A DNA stretch of 14,839 bases from Lachnospiraceae bacterium UBA4381 (GCA_002391105.1 DGRT01000144.1:1-14839); one strand, 5' to 3'; counted from the stretch's first letter, positions 7,078 through 14,464 are shown. Translations and numbers: made by a program. Notes: generated from the sequence alone by a model not told the origin.

Positions 7078-8232
7078 ATGAATAAAAAGCTGATTGGAAT
7101 TGCTGTGATATACATAGTTCTGATTGTGATAATGTCTCTCTTTATTATTAATAGAGAAAGGACAGCAAAACAGGAAAATGAAACTGTGATGAAGAATATA
7201 GGTGTCACGGCAAATGAGATAAAGCAGAGTATAGCATCGGGGAATCTGGAGGCGGCAGAGCTGGCAACAGATAAGCTTGCCTCGGACTATCTGACAGAGA
7301 GAGAGGAAAGTGTAGTGCATTATAGTTCTTTCCTTGCCCTGATAGTAAGTATTGCCGGAATACTAACTATGCTGATCTATATCGATATCAGCATCCTGCG
7401 GCCCTTCAGGGAGCTAAAGGATTATGCTCATGCTGTATCTGTAGGAGATATGGATAAACCTCTTGAAGTGAAGAGGGGAAACTATTTTGGCGATTTTACC
7501 TGGGCATTTGATAATATGCGCCGTGAGATAATTAAGTCCAGAAGGGCTGAGAAGGAGGCAGTAGAGAATAATAAGACAGTTATCGCAACACTTTCTCATG
7601 ATATCAAAACACCTGTTTCTTCTATCAGGGCATATGCTGAAGCCTTTGAAGCGAACATGGATTCCGGAGCGGAGAAGAGACAGAAATATTTATCGGTAAT
7701 AATGGAAAAATGTGACGAAGTTACCAGGCTGACTAATGACCTGTTTATTCATTCGATTTCAGAGATGAACCGTCTGGATATCAAACTTGAAAAAGTGGAG
7801 CTTACCGGCTTTATAAGAAATGAAGTCGGGAAGCTTTTTGTCGATGAAGATATAGATATGATACTTCCCGAGAATGAGGCAATCTACGCAGATATTGATC
7901 CGAAGAGATTGCTGCAGATATTTGAGAATCTTAAGAATAATTCTGAAAAATACGCAAAGACCTGTATTCAGATACAGCTTGAAAGATGTGAGGATAATAC
8001 ATCTGATAATAAGAACAGTATTAGGATACATTTCAGAGATTATGGTCCTGGTATTCCTGAAGATGAGATCCCGTTTATTACCGGCAAATTCTATCGTGGC
8101 AAAAATTCCGGAACAGAAAATGGTTCAGGACTTGGCCTTTATATCGTAAAGGAGCTTATGGATAAGATGGGCGGAAAGGTGATGCTTCTTAATAAAGACC
8201 CCGGTCTGGAGGTGGTACTGGAGTTTTCGTAG
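7078..8232 (+). CDS. Two-component sensor histidine kinase
   Basis: This 384-residue membrane kinase is the presumed partner of the regulator at 6250. Helix 1 is at about 5-24 and helix 2 at about 83-103, leaving an external loop of roughly 55 residues. That is small, but larger than the tiny loops of BceS-type intramembrane sensors. A HAMP linker (about 104-156) leads to the dimerisation helix with phospho-accepting His174 (TLSHDIKTPVSS). The ATP-binding domain has the N box (Asn284, Asn288 in FENLKNNSEKYAK), the G1 box DYGPGIP and the G2 box GSGLGLYIVKELM. GAGG at 7068-7071 sits six bases before ATG 7078. The signal is unknown; the exporter context suggests envelope stress or an antimicrobial compound. 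Confidence 0.94.
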   Translation: MNKKLIGIAVIYIVLIVIMSLFIINRERTAKQENETVMKNIGVTANEIKQSIASGNLEAAELATDKLASDYLTEREESVVHYSSFLALIVSIAGILTMLIYIDISILRPFRELKDYAHAVSVGDMDKPLEVKRGNYFGDFTWAFDNMRREIIKSRRAEKEAVENNKTVIATLSHDIKTPVSSIRAYAEAFEANMDSGAEKRQKYLSVIMEKCDEVTRLTNDLFIHSISEMNRLDIKLEKVELTGFIRNEVGKLFVDEDIDMILPENEAIYADIDPKRLLQIFENLKNNSEKYAKTCIQIQLERCEDNTSDNKNSIRIHFRDYGPGIPEDEIPFITGKFYRGKNSGTENGSGLGLYIVKELMDKMGGKVMLLNKDPGLEVVLEFS

Positions 8233-8240
8233 AAATTAAA

Positions 8241-8269
8241 AAGACAAAATGATATTTTTCTGTTATAAT
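8241..8269 (+). promoter_or_regulatory. Promoter of the thioesterase gene
   Basis: A perfect extended -10, TGTTATAAT (8261-8269), has AAGACA (8241-8246) 17 bases before the -10 hexamer as a partial -35. Transcription should begin near 8276, leaving a leader of about 105 bases. That leader contains a 7-bp inverted repeat, TAGTCCG (8292-8298) / CGGACTA (8351-8357), and an inner CTGTGTAT/ATACAG hairpin. Confidence 0.6.
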
Positions 8270-8381
8270 TTCGTTTTGTTAAAAATCATGATAGTCCGGT
8301 CTGTGTATAGGATACAGATGATTATAGCTTTTATATGATTTGATGAAGGACGGACTAATATAGAATCTCAGGAGTATTTAG

Positions 8382-8867
8382 ATGGGATATGAGAATTATA
8401 AAACGGTTGAAGACTCAAGAACAGAATGGATGAAATGCATTCAGTATGAGGATATAAATGGCAGTAACCGTCTTTTTGGCGGAAGACTGATGGAATGGAT
8501 GGATGAAGTGGCAGGAATAGCTGCTACAAGGCACTGTGGAGGCTATGTAACTACAGCGGCCATTGACAATCTTCAGTTTAAAAAAGGTGCATTTCTCAAT
8601 GATATAATAGTTATCAGAGCCAAGCTTACCTACGTAGGAAGAACCTCCATGGAGGTAAGAGTTGATGTATATGTTGAAGAAAGAGACAGTGGTACAAGGC
8701 GTGTCATCAACAGAGCCTACTTTACACTGGTTCAGGTAAATGACGCAGGAAGACCGGTTCCTCTCAAATATGGACTTAAGCTGGAAAATGAAGCTGAGGA
8801 AATGGAGTGGGAAGGAGCAAAGAAGCGTCTGGAGATAAGAAGAATGAGAAGAGTTGAAGGCTTCTGA
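8382..8867 (+). CDS. Hotdog-fold acyl-CoA thioesterase
   Basis: This 161-residue cytoplasmic enzyme should hydrolyse acyl-CoA to free acid and CoA. The family signature of YciA/BACH-like thioesterases is clear: the DxN…FGGxLMxWMDxVAGxxAxRH pattern at residues 24-51, with Asn26 and Asp41 the likely catalytic or structural pair on the hotdog helix. A central strand TYVGRTSMEVRVDVYVE (83-99) is the usual dimer-forming strand. The C-terminal 25 residues are highly charged (EGAKKRLEIRRMRR). An AGGAG site about nine bases before ATG 8382 supports the start. It has its own promoter and stands alone, so it probably trims or recycles acyl-CoA pools. Chain-length preference cannot be read from the sequence. 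Confidence 0.92.
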   Translation: MGYENYKTVEDSRTEWMKCIQYEDINGSNRLFGGRLMEWMDEVAGIAATRHCGGYVTTAAIDNLQFKKGAFLNDIIVIRAKLTYVGRTSMEVRVDVYVEERDSGTRRVINRAYFTLVQVNDAGRPVPLKYGLKLENEAEEMEWEGAKKRLEIRRMRRVEGF

Positions 8868-8870
8868 TAT

Positions 8871-8886
8871 GGTTGAGGTTTCAACC
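8871..8886 (+). terminator. Short hairpin after the thioesterase gene, possible terminator
   Basis: GGTTGA (8871-8876) and TCAACC (8881-8886) form a six-pair stem with a GGTT loop, directly past the stop codon. Only a scattered T-rich tail follows (ATTTT at 8896-8900), so terminator strength is doubtful. Confidence 0.35.
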
Positions 8887-8942
8887 TGTGATATGATTTT
8901 CAGGAACAGTAACTAATAGTTAGATGTTCTTAACATTTATTG

Positions 8943-8971
8943 TTGTTTAATTTGTTTCTTTGGGTTATAAT
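8943..8971 (+). promoter_or_regulatory. Promoter of the aldolase gene
   Basis: TTGTTT (8943-8948) and TATAAT (8966-8971) are separated by 17 bases, placing the start near 8978 and leaving a leader of about 78 bases. Just upstream lie two short dyads, AACT-AAT-AGTT (8911-8921) and ATGTT-CTT-AACAT (8924-8936), that could bind a regulator. A strong GGAGGT site precedes ATG 9056. Confidence 0.6.
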
Positions 8972-9055
8972 AAAATTTGTTGAAATTAACTGCCTACAGT
9001 AAGACTCCTGTCATACCGTGGTCAGATCAATATTATATTATACGGAGGTAGTACA

Positions 9056-9919
9056 ATGTTAGTATCAGCTAAAGAAATGCTTGATAAGGCAGCCGCAGGC
9101 GGATATGCAGTTGCACAGTTCAACATTAACAACCTTGAGTGGACAAAGTCAGTTCTGCTTGAGTGTGAGGAACTTAAGACTCCGGTTATCCTTGGTGTAT
9201 CTGAGGGCGCCGGAAAGTATATGACTGGCTTTAAGACAGTTGCAGCTATGGTTAAGGCTATGGATGAGTCACTTGGTATAACAGTACCTGTAGCTCTTCA
9301 TCTTGATCATGGAACATATGAAGGATCAAAGGCTTGTATCGAAGCTGGATTTACATCAATCATGTTTGATGGTTCATCACTTCCACTTGAAGAGAATATC
9401 GCAAAGACTAAGGAACTTGTAGCAATCTGCAAGGAAAAGGGTATCTCTCTTGAGGCCGAGGTTGGTGGTATCGGCGGAGAAGAAGACGGCGTTGTATCAA
9501 CAGGTGAGTGTGCTGATCCTGAAGAGTGCAAGCAGATCAATGATCTTGGTGTTGATATGCTCGCTTGTGGTATCGGTAATATTCATGGTAAGTATCCTGA
9601 AAACTGGGCAGGTCTTCAGTTCCAGGTCCTTGAAGCTATCAAGGCTGTAACAGGAGATACACCTCTTGTACTTCATGGTGGTTCAGGAATTCCTGATGAG
9701 CAGATTAAGAAGGCTATATCTATGGGTGTTGCTAAGGTTAACGTTAATACTGAGTGTCAGCTTGTATTTGCTGCAGCTACACGTAAGTATATCGAAGAGG
9801 GTAAGGACCTTGAAGGTAAGGGCTATGATCCTCGTAAGCTGCTTGCTCCTGGTGCTCAGGCTATCAGAGATGAGGTTAAGGACAGAGTTGCTGTATTTGG
9901 TTCAGCAGGCAAGGCTTAA
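9056..9919 (+). CDS. fba: Class II fructose-bisphosphate aldolase
   Basis: This 287-residue zinc enzyme of glycolysis cleaves fructose-1,6-bisphosphate to dihydroxyacetone phosphate and glyceraldehyde-3-phosphate, and runs the reverse reaction in gluconeogenesis. Zinc ligands are His85 (HLDHGT), His177 (GNIHGKY) and His207 (LHGGSG), with Asp84 as the catalytic acid. The phosphate site includes GGSGIP and KVNVNTE (227-233). Length matches the short class II (FbaA/GatY-like) form. Tagatose-bisphosphate aldolase is the main alternative, but the gene stands alone and is not in a galactitol or tagatose operon. Codon use is strikingly different from most neighbours, with frequent CTT, GGT and ATC and few ATA, as expected of a very highly expressed gene. 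It ends in a strong terminator. Confidence 0.96.
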   Translation: MLVSAKEMLDKAAAGGYAVAQFNINNLEWTKSVLLECEELKTPVILGVSEGAGKYMTGFKTVAAMVKAMDESLGITVPVALHLDHGTYEGSKACIEAGFTSIMFDGSSLPLEENIAKTKELVAICKEKGISLEAEVGGIGGEEDGVVSTGECADPEECKQINDLGVDMLACGIGNIHGKYPENWAGLQFQVLEAIKAVTGDTPLVLHGGSGIPDEQIKKAISMGVAKVNVNTECQLVFAAATRKYIEEGKDLEGKGYDPRKLLAPGAQAIRDEVKDRVAVFGSAGKA

Positions 9920-9950
9920 ATAATAGTGATTATCCTGTGATAAATGTAAA

Positions 9951-9981
9951 AAAAGATGTCGGTTCCCTCCGGCATCTTTTT
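9951..9981 (+). terminator. Strong rho-independent terminator after the aldolase gene
   Basis: A 12-pair stem AAAAGATGTCGG (9951-9962) / CCGGCATCTTTT (9969-9980), with one T-G wobble, a TTCCCT loop and a following T-rich tail, lies 31 bases past the stop. Confidence 0.92.
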
Positions 9982-10028
9982 GTTTTATAAATATTAAACA
10001 AAATTATGTGTCTTTTTTGTTGAAATCA

Positions 10029-10054
10029 TGGTACAATGCAAAGTGGTATGCATT
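10029..10054 (+). promoter_or_regulatory. Promoter and overlapping dyad of the tubulin-like gene
   Basis: The extended -10 TGGTACAAT is at 10029-10037; no good -35 is visible at 17 bases. The inverted repeat AATGCA (10035-10040) / TGCATT (10049-10054) covers the end of the -10 and the expected start point near 10044, so a repressor could act here. The leader to the ATG at 10123 would be about 80 bases. Confidence 0.5.
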
Positions 10055-10110
10055 GAAATGCTAATCTATTGATTATAGGTTACGCGATATATGCGTCAAT
10101 AATTAGTTTA

Positions 10111-10116
10111 GGGAGA
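10111..10116 (+). promoter_or_regulatory. Ribosome binding site that sets the tubulin-like gene start
   Basis: GGGAGA at 10111-10116 is six bases before ATG 10123. The reading frame is open further upstream to a TTG at 10069, but that codon has no purine-rich site before it. Confidence 0.7.
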
Positions 10117-10122
10117 ACAGTA

Positions 10123-12615
10123 ATGATTCTACTTGAAACACAAAAGGAAGAATTTAGCAGACTTAAGGATGTCAGAATATTCGGCAATGATGAGAAGGGG
10201 GAACGAATCAATGGCGATCTTCTGGTCATAGGACTTGGAGGAGTTGGAGGCAGTGTTGTTGCGATTCTGAAAGGAATGCTCAGTAATGAGATAACCTCAG
10301 AGGACAACATTCACTATCTTATGATAGATTCGGATATTCCTGCCATGGAGGATACTATCAAAGCAAGTCGCGACGGTATCGGACTTAATGCACTGGAGGT
10401 CCTTAGTATATACAGACCTAACCTTGAGGATATTCTTGAAAAGGGATATAACAATCAGCCGGTTCAGAATACTCTCGCAAAGTGGATGAATCCTGATTTT
10501 CCTAAGATACGTATTGGTACTGAGGGTGCACAGGGCAACCGGCAGATAGGACGTCTTATGTTTTCAAATGCCTATGAAGATATGAGAATACTTCTGTTTG
10601 AAAAGCTGGAGGATCTTTATAGCGATTCTGTATCCAAAAAACTGGATGTTATCATAGTATCAAGTACCTGTGGAGGAACAGGCAGTGGTATCCTCGCAGA
10701 TGTAACATATAATATCAAAGCCTACGCAAAGTCCAGAAAATGGTCAAATCTCAGAGTCGGTGGCTGTCTTCTGATGCCGGATGTTCTTTTTGCAGAAAGG
10801 TCCATATATGAAGATGATGAGCTGAGAACTCTGCTGCTTGCAAATGGTTATGCTACCATGAAGGAGGTATCTGAATATATTCAGGCCGCTTATGAAGGTA
10901 AGAATTATGTATTTGAGAGCACATCTCACAGACTGAGTATGTGTGAAAATATATTTGACAGTTGTATGCTTGTTTCCGGCAAGAAAGACAGTCAGGGCTA
11001 TATTCCGTCCGGAGTTATATATTCAGATGTTGCATATTTCCTGTACAAGCTGGCTCATAATAAGTATATAGATGATGCAGATGAAAATGGAAGACGTAAG
11101 CTTCTCAGAGATTCCTTCTTTGAGAAGAGCAGTCTTGGGTATTTCAAGGTTGTAAATGAAGCTGATTATAAGATTCCTATAAAGGAAATAGAGAATATAG
11201 TTGAATATACTGCATTCAACAAGGCTTATTCACTTATGAATAAAATGCCTGAAAAGGATGAGAAGATGGAAGCAGATATCCATGCAGCCTTCGGTGAGAT
11301 GCGTGCATTTATGGAGGGGGCTTCCGGAGATGAGATAGATCTTTCTGTAAATGGACTGATTAAGACAGGACAATATACCCAGCCTGTTTATAAGGACATC
11401 AAGAAGAAGACTGACAGGCTTCGTACTGCTATACCTCAGGCTATCGAGAATGTAAAGGTGGATATTCCTGTTATAGTTAAGACACTGAGAATCAGGATGT
11501 CACAGACTCTTGATTCCAGTATAGAAAAATATATGAAGACCTATGGTCCTTTTATAACTATGAAAATCATAGGAGCTGCAGGAATTGGCGGCTGTGATAA
11601 GGATCAGGGCATGGTGGAGGAGGCTAAATCCCTGGAGGCTATGCTTGCCAGATTTACTCCTTCAAATGATTTTGAAATGACCATAGAGTCCATACTTCAG
11701 ATAGTAAAGAAGAGATTCTTTACTTTCCCTTCAGCAAAGAGAGAGACTGAAAAAGGATACTACGAGGCATATATTAAGAGTGCTCTTGCGCAGGAAAGAA
11801 ATATGCTTATGGCTGAGCTTAATAATCAGGATGTGTTCGGAGATATCATAAGACAGCTTCGCCAGCGGGCAGAGCAGCTCAGTGATACATTTTCACAGTT
11901 CAGCACAGATCTTGTAAATGCTGTAGAGGATCTGGCTCTTATGGGACGTAAGGTAGTTGATTTTACGCTTACGGATGCGAGAAGACATGAGTTCCTTCCT
12001 TCAGACTATGTTACTGATGAAAGGATAGAACAGTTCCGCTCCGGACTCGTAAACATGATGGTAAATCATGAGGCTGATATAAATGGAGACAGGGTAGTTC
12101 CTGTAAGTGCTGAGATGGAGCATATCTATAAGAATTTTCTTCTCGGACTGGGTGTATATCCAAATGAAAAGGTTATAGCTGTAGCATTTGCAGACAGACA
12201 TCCAAGCATGCAGGATATGAATGCCATGTTTGTTTCCTTTGATAGTGAGGTCCGCAGAGGCGTTATGAAGACGGCAGCTCTTTCCTTTGTAAACAGTGCT
12301 ATGGAGAAAACTGCAAAGAAGAGACTGTGCATACTTAAGGATGGTTTCCAGAGTAAGGTAATAAGTCAGAAATATATATCACTTCCGGATTCAATGCCGC
12401 ATTTCTCGGCTGCCATGAAGGAGATACTTACTGCTGAGCCATATAATGAATCGCCTGATTCCATGACAACAAACATAGGAGAACAGGTTATTACAACGGA
12501 CAATTTCTATTCAGGCGTCCGTATTAATATGCTTGAATGTTCGACCGAGATGGAAACTGCCTACGGCCAGGTTATGGCGAGAGGTACTTACGTAGGACTA
12601 CATACTCAGGGGTAA
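10123..12615 (+). CDS. Tubulin/FtsZ-like GTPase-domain protein (Tubulin_2 type)
   Basis: This is an 830-residue protein from ATG 10123. Its N-terminal third is a tubulin/FtsZ-type nucleotide-binding fold. A first loop GLGGVGG (37-43) follows strand DLLVIG, and the tubulin signature STCGGTGSG (181-189) follows strand LDVIIVSS. An inner motif EGAQGNRQIGRLMF and the segment LLLANGYATMKEV fit the bacterial 'Tubulin like' family (Pfam Tubulin_2) as I know it. The remaining ~500 residues are mainly helical with no membrane segment, and include a charged helical region (RQLRQRAEQLSDTFSQF) that may coil. It is not cell-division FtsZ: it is twice the length and has a different T1 loop. Family members are poorly characterised; a role in membrane or cytoskeletal remodelling is inference only. 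It has its own promoter, and the stop is followed by an ABC gene remnant. Confidence 0.82.
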   Translation: MILLETQKEEFSRLKDVRIFGNDEKGERINGDLLVIGLGGVGGSVVAILKGMLSNEITSEDNIHYLMIDSDIPAMEDTIKASRDGIGLNALEVLSIYRPNLEDILEKGYNNQPVQNTLAKWMNPDFPKIRIGTEGAQGNRQIGRLMFSNAYEDMRILLFEKLEDLYSDSVSKKLDVIIVSSTCGGTGSGILADVTYNIKAYAKSRKWSNLRVGGCLLMPDVLFAERSIYEDDELRTLLLANGYATMKEVSEYIQAAYEGKNYVFESTSHRLSMCENIFDSCMLVSGKKDSQGYIPSGVIYSDVAYFLYKLAHNKYIDDADENGRRKLLRDSFFEKSSLGYFKVVNEADYKIPIKEIENIVEYTAFNKAYSLMNKMPEKDEKMEADIHAAFGEMRAFMEGASGDEIDLSVNGLIKTGQYTQPVYKDIKKKTDRLRTAIPQAIENVKVDIPVIVKTLRIRMSQTLDSSIEKYMKTYGPFITMKIIGAAGIGGCDKDQGMVEEAKSLEAMLARFTPSNDFEMTIESILQIVKKRFFTFPSAKRETEKGYYEAYIKSALAQERNMLMAELNNQDVFGDIIRQLRQRAEQLSDTFSQFSTDLVNAVEDLALMGRKVVDFTLTDARRHEFLPSDYVTDERIEQFRSGLVNMMVNHEADINGDRVVPVSAEMEHIYKNFLLGLGVYPNEKVIAVAFADRHPSMQDMNAMFVSFDSEVRRGVMKTAALSFVNSAMEKTAKKRLCILKDGFQSKVISQKYISLPDSMPHFSAAMKEILTAEPYNESPDSMTTNIGEQVITTDNFYSGVRINMLECSTEMETAYGQVMARGTYVGLHTQG

Positions 12616-12629
12616 TCATAACAGGGTAA

Positions 12630-12806
12630 AAGGTTGTTCTGGTTGATGAACCTACAGGTAATCTGGATCCGGAGAATCAGGACGCGATAATGGAGATATT
12701 TAAATCCCTTGCTCATAAGGATAATAAGTGTGTAATAATAGTTACTCACAGCCAGGACGTAGCGGACCAGGCAGATGATGTTTATGAGCTTATTAGTAAA
12801 AAGTAA
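12630..12806 (+). pseudogene. Truncated 3' end of an ABC transporter ATPase gene
   Basis: This frame reads KVVLVDEPTGNLD, then CVIIVTHSQDVADQADDVYE, ending at TAA 12804-12806. That is Walker B with its D-loop, the H-loop His, and a natural-looking C-terminus of a MacB/LolD-type ATPase. A stop codon (TAA 12627-12629) sits directly before it, and Walker A, the Q-loop and the signature motif are all missing. Only 14 bases separate the tubulin-like stop from this fragment, so about three quarters of the original gene has been lost. It is not a copy of the ATPase at 2974: D-loop and tail differ (GNLDPEN against GALNRKN). No usable start codon with a ribosome site keeps this frame. It is most likely non-functional and marks a deletion or insertion junction. 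Confidence 0.85.
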
Positions 12807-12829
12807 CTCTTTTATAATTTGCACATTTA

Positions 12830-12858
12830 TGATAGAATATAGGCAGTATGTGGTACTG
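12830..12858 (+). promoter_or_regulatory. Promoter of the carrier-protein cassette
   Basis: The extended -10 TGATAGAAT is at 12830-12838, with an alternative TATAAT at 12813-12818. A small dyad CAGTA (12844-12848) / TACTG (12854-12858) covers the expected start point near 12845. The leader to ATG 12925 is about 80 bases. Confidence 0.5.
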
Positions 12859-12924
12859 AATTATATGGGGAATAAAGTATGACGTGCTGCAGGAAAAGAC
12901 ATTTTAGAAAGGGGTTACATTTAT

Positions 12925-13182
12925 ATGGAAAAAGATGAAGCAAGACTCAGTCTTAAGTCTCTTATTGAAGAAGAATTTCCGGAGCTTGGCGATGTCGATA
13001 TGGATAAGAATATGTGCCAGGAATATGGTATTAATTCAGTGTCGATTATCAGATTAATAGTTGCTGCTGAGGCTAAGTTTGGAATAAGCTTTAATGATTA
13101 TGAGCTTTCTCTTGATGATTATGAATCATTTGGAGATCTGGCAATGGTTATTAAGGACAAGGTTGACAAGAAAGAGGATTAA
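12925..13182 (+). CDS. Acyl-carrier-protein-like protein
   Basis: This 85-residue acidic protein has the four-helix acyl carrier pattern. The GxDSL attachment motif appears as GINSVS (35-40), with Ser38 in place to receive 4'-phosphopantetheine; Asn replaces the usual Asp before it. The following helix SIIRLIVAAEAKFGISF and the later DYESFGDLAMVIKDKV match helix 2 and helix 4 of carrier proteins. It is not the housekeeping AcpP, which has DSLD and sits among fatty-acid genes. A GGGG site (12911-12914) precedes ATG 12925. The next gene starts 14 bases after its stop, so the two are surely co-transcribed and probably act together. It may carry an acyl or aminoacyl group for a tailoring reaction. 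Confidence 0.8.
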   Translation: MEKDEARLSLKSLIEEEFPELGDVDMDKNMCQEYGINSVSIIRLIVAAEAKFGISFNDYELSLDDYESFGDLAMVIKDKVDKKED

Positions 13183-13196
13183 GGAGGAGTTAAGAA

Positions 13197-14258
13197 ATGG
13201 CTAAAAAGAGATTACCGGTTACAAAGAATCCGCTTATTACTTCATGGCAGTGGCATGCAACACTCTTCTCAATTCTTTCAGAAGATGACAATGCCAAGAA
13301 ATGGATATACAGTAATTATATACAGCTTAGATGCTATAATATAGAAGAAATCTTTACAGGTGACGAGATGCTTCTCGCAGACATCATGCCGGGAAGCAGT
13401 TCTCTGAAGGAATGTCCGTATCTTATTACTTCTCTTATGACGAAGGAACAGATTCAGAGCTACTGCGGAGATATAGTTGATTTTATTATCAAGACTATCG
13501 ATCTTGGCGGATATGTTTACGGTGTATTTGACGAAGCAAAGATACTCAGTGATGTTGAGGTTGATTATAAGTTCCCTCATGAGCTTTTCATTTATGGCTA
13601 TGACCTTGAAGGAGAGGGCTTCTACTGTGGAGACTTCACATTCAAGGATAAGTATGCACATAACAAGCTATCCTTTGAAGATATCAGAAAGGGATATGAA
13701 GCAATCACAGCATCAGAAGATCACATGTTCAAGGATGATTACAAGGGAACAAGAGGTCTGTATGTAATCTTCAAGAATACAGATACCTGCTACTATGATG
13801 TTGATACAACTCTTATAGCGGATACTCTTCGTGAATATCTGAACTCTCAGGATACCAAGAATCATTTCCGTATGATGAGAAACAGATTTAATGATACCGT
13901 CTTCGGAGTTGAGGTTTATGATGCTGTACTTGAGAGGATTACGAAACAGCTTAAGGCAGAAGAGCCTGACTTTGATATAAGAGCTCTTCATGTTATGTAT
14001 GATCATAAGGTACTTATGCTGGAGAGAATCAAGTATCTTATGGCAAATGGTTATCTGAATTATGATGAAGATCTTATCACTTCCTATAAAGAGGTTGTCA
14101 GGAACATGCAGGCGGCTCGTAATCTTCTGATAAAGATTTCTATAACTGAGGATGTATCAGAATCCTCACGTTTTAAAGACTACTTCCGTATAGCTAAAGA
14201 GAAGGAAGTAGCCGTCCTCCTGGAAGTGCTCTCAAGACTCGATCAGAGAGCTAAGTAA
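13197..14258 (+). CDS. BtrH/C39-like protein paired with the carrier protein (function uncertain)
   Basis: This 353-residue soluble protein is not firmly recognised. Residues 1-165 have the layout of the butirosin BtrH N-terminal/C39-peptidase-like fold: an early helix, then the strand pair HELFIYGYD (128-136) and GFYCGDF (141-147), then SFEDIRKGYEAI, like the His-GYD…D…EL motif of BtrH-type acyltransferases. His128 and Asp146 would be catalytic. The usual N-terminal Cys nucleophile is not evident; Cys46, Cys73 and Cys90 are candidates. The C-terminal half (about 200-353) is helical with no membrane segment. BtrH transfers an acyl group from a carrier protein to an amine, which fits the adjacent carrier gene. 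The GGAGG site at 13183-13187 supports ATG 13197. A peptidase or structural role remains possible. Confidence 0.6.
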   Translation: MAKKRLPVTKNPLITSWQWHATLFSILSEDDNAKKWIYSNYIQLRCYNIEEIFTGDEMLLADIMPGSSSLKECPYLITSLMTKEQIQSYCGDIVDFIIKTIDLGGYVYGVFDEAKILSDVEVDYKFPHELFIYGYDLEGEGFYCGDFTFKDKYAHNKLSFEDIRKGYEAITASEDHMFKDDYKGTRGLYVIFKNTDTCYYDVDTTLIADTLREYLNSQDTKNHFRMMRNRFNDTVFGVEVYDAVLERITKQLKAEEPDFDIRALHVMYDHKVLMLERIKYLMANGYLNYDEDLITSYKEVVRNMQAARNLLIKISITEDVSESSRFKDYFRIAKEKEVAVLLEVLSRLDQRAK

Positions 14259-14273
14259 AAGTATTATAAAAAT

Positions 14274-14318
14274 GTGATGCCTTTGGCTGATGTCAGAGGC
14301 ATCACTTTTTATTTTTTT
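14274..14318 (+). terminator. Strong rho-independent terminator after the carrier-protein cassette
   Basis: A 12-pair stem GTGATGCCTTTG (14274-14285) / CAGAGGCATCAC (14294-14305), with one T-G wobble and an eight-base loop, ends in TTTTT-A-TTTTTTT (14306-14318), 15 bases past the stop. Confidence 0.92.
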
Positions 14319-14435
14319 GACCTGTATAGTTTCGTCATAACAAATCATGTTATTATGATTATGCACCTGATTATATAAGTCTAATTACAGTAAGATACAC
14401 CTTATAAAGATTAGCAAAAATAAGGCTTTTCTGTG

Positions 14436-14464
14436 TTCACAATAATTTAAAATTATGCTATTAT
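14436..14464 (+). promoter_or_regulatory. Promoter of nifJ
   Basis: TTCACA (14436-14441), 17 bases, TATTAT (14459-14464) with TG at 14456-14457 form a strong extended promoter. Transcription should begin near 14471, giving an 85-base leader. A second extended -10, TGTTATTAT (14348-14356), lies upstream without a good -35. The stretch 14357-14435 between them shows nothing else I can name. Confidence 0.7.

Noticed and set aside
7874..8149. Alternative 91-codon plus-strand frame inside the sensor kinase
   Set aside because: The kinase frame holds the N, G1 and G2 boxes across this stretch, so the second frame is a shadow.
10069..10122. TTG start extending the tubulin-like protein by 18 residues
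   Set aside because: There is no purine-rich site before the TTG, while ATG 10123 has GGGAGA at six bases.
12606..12824. Minus-strand frame opposite the ABC ATPase remnant
   Set aside because: The plus strand encodes recognisable Walker B and H-loop sequence there, and the minus-strand product resembles nothing.
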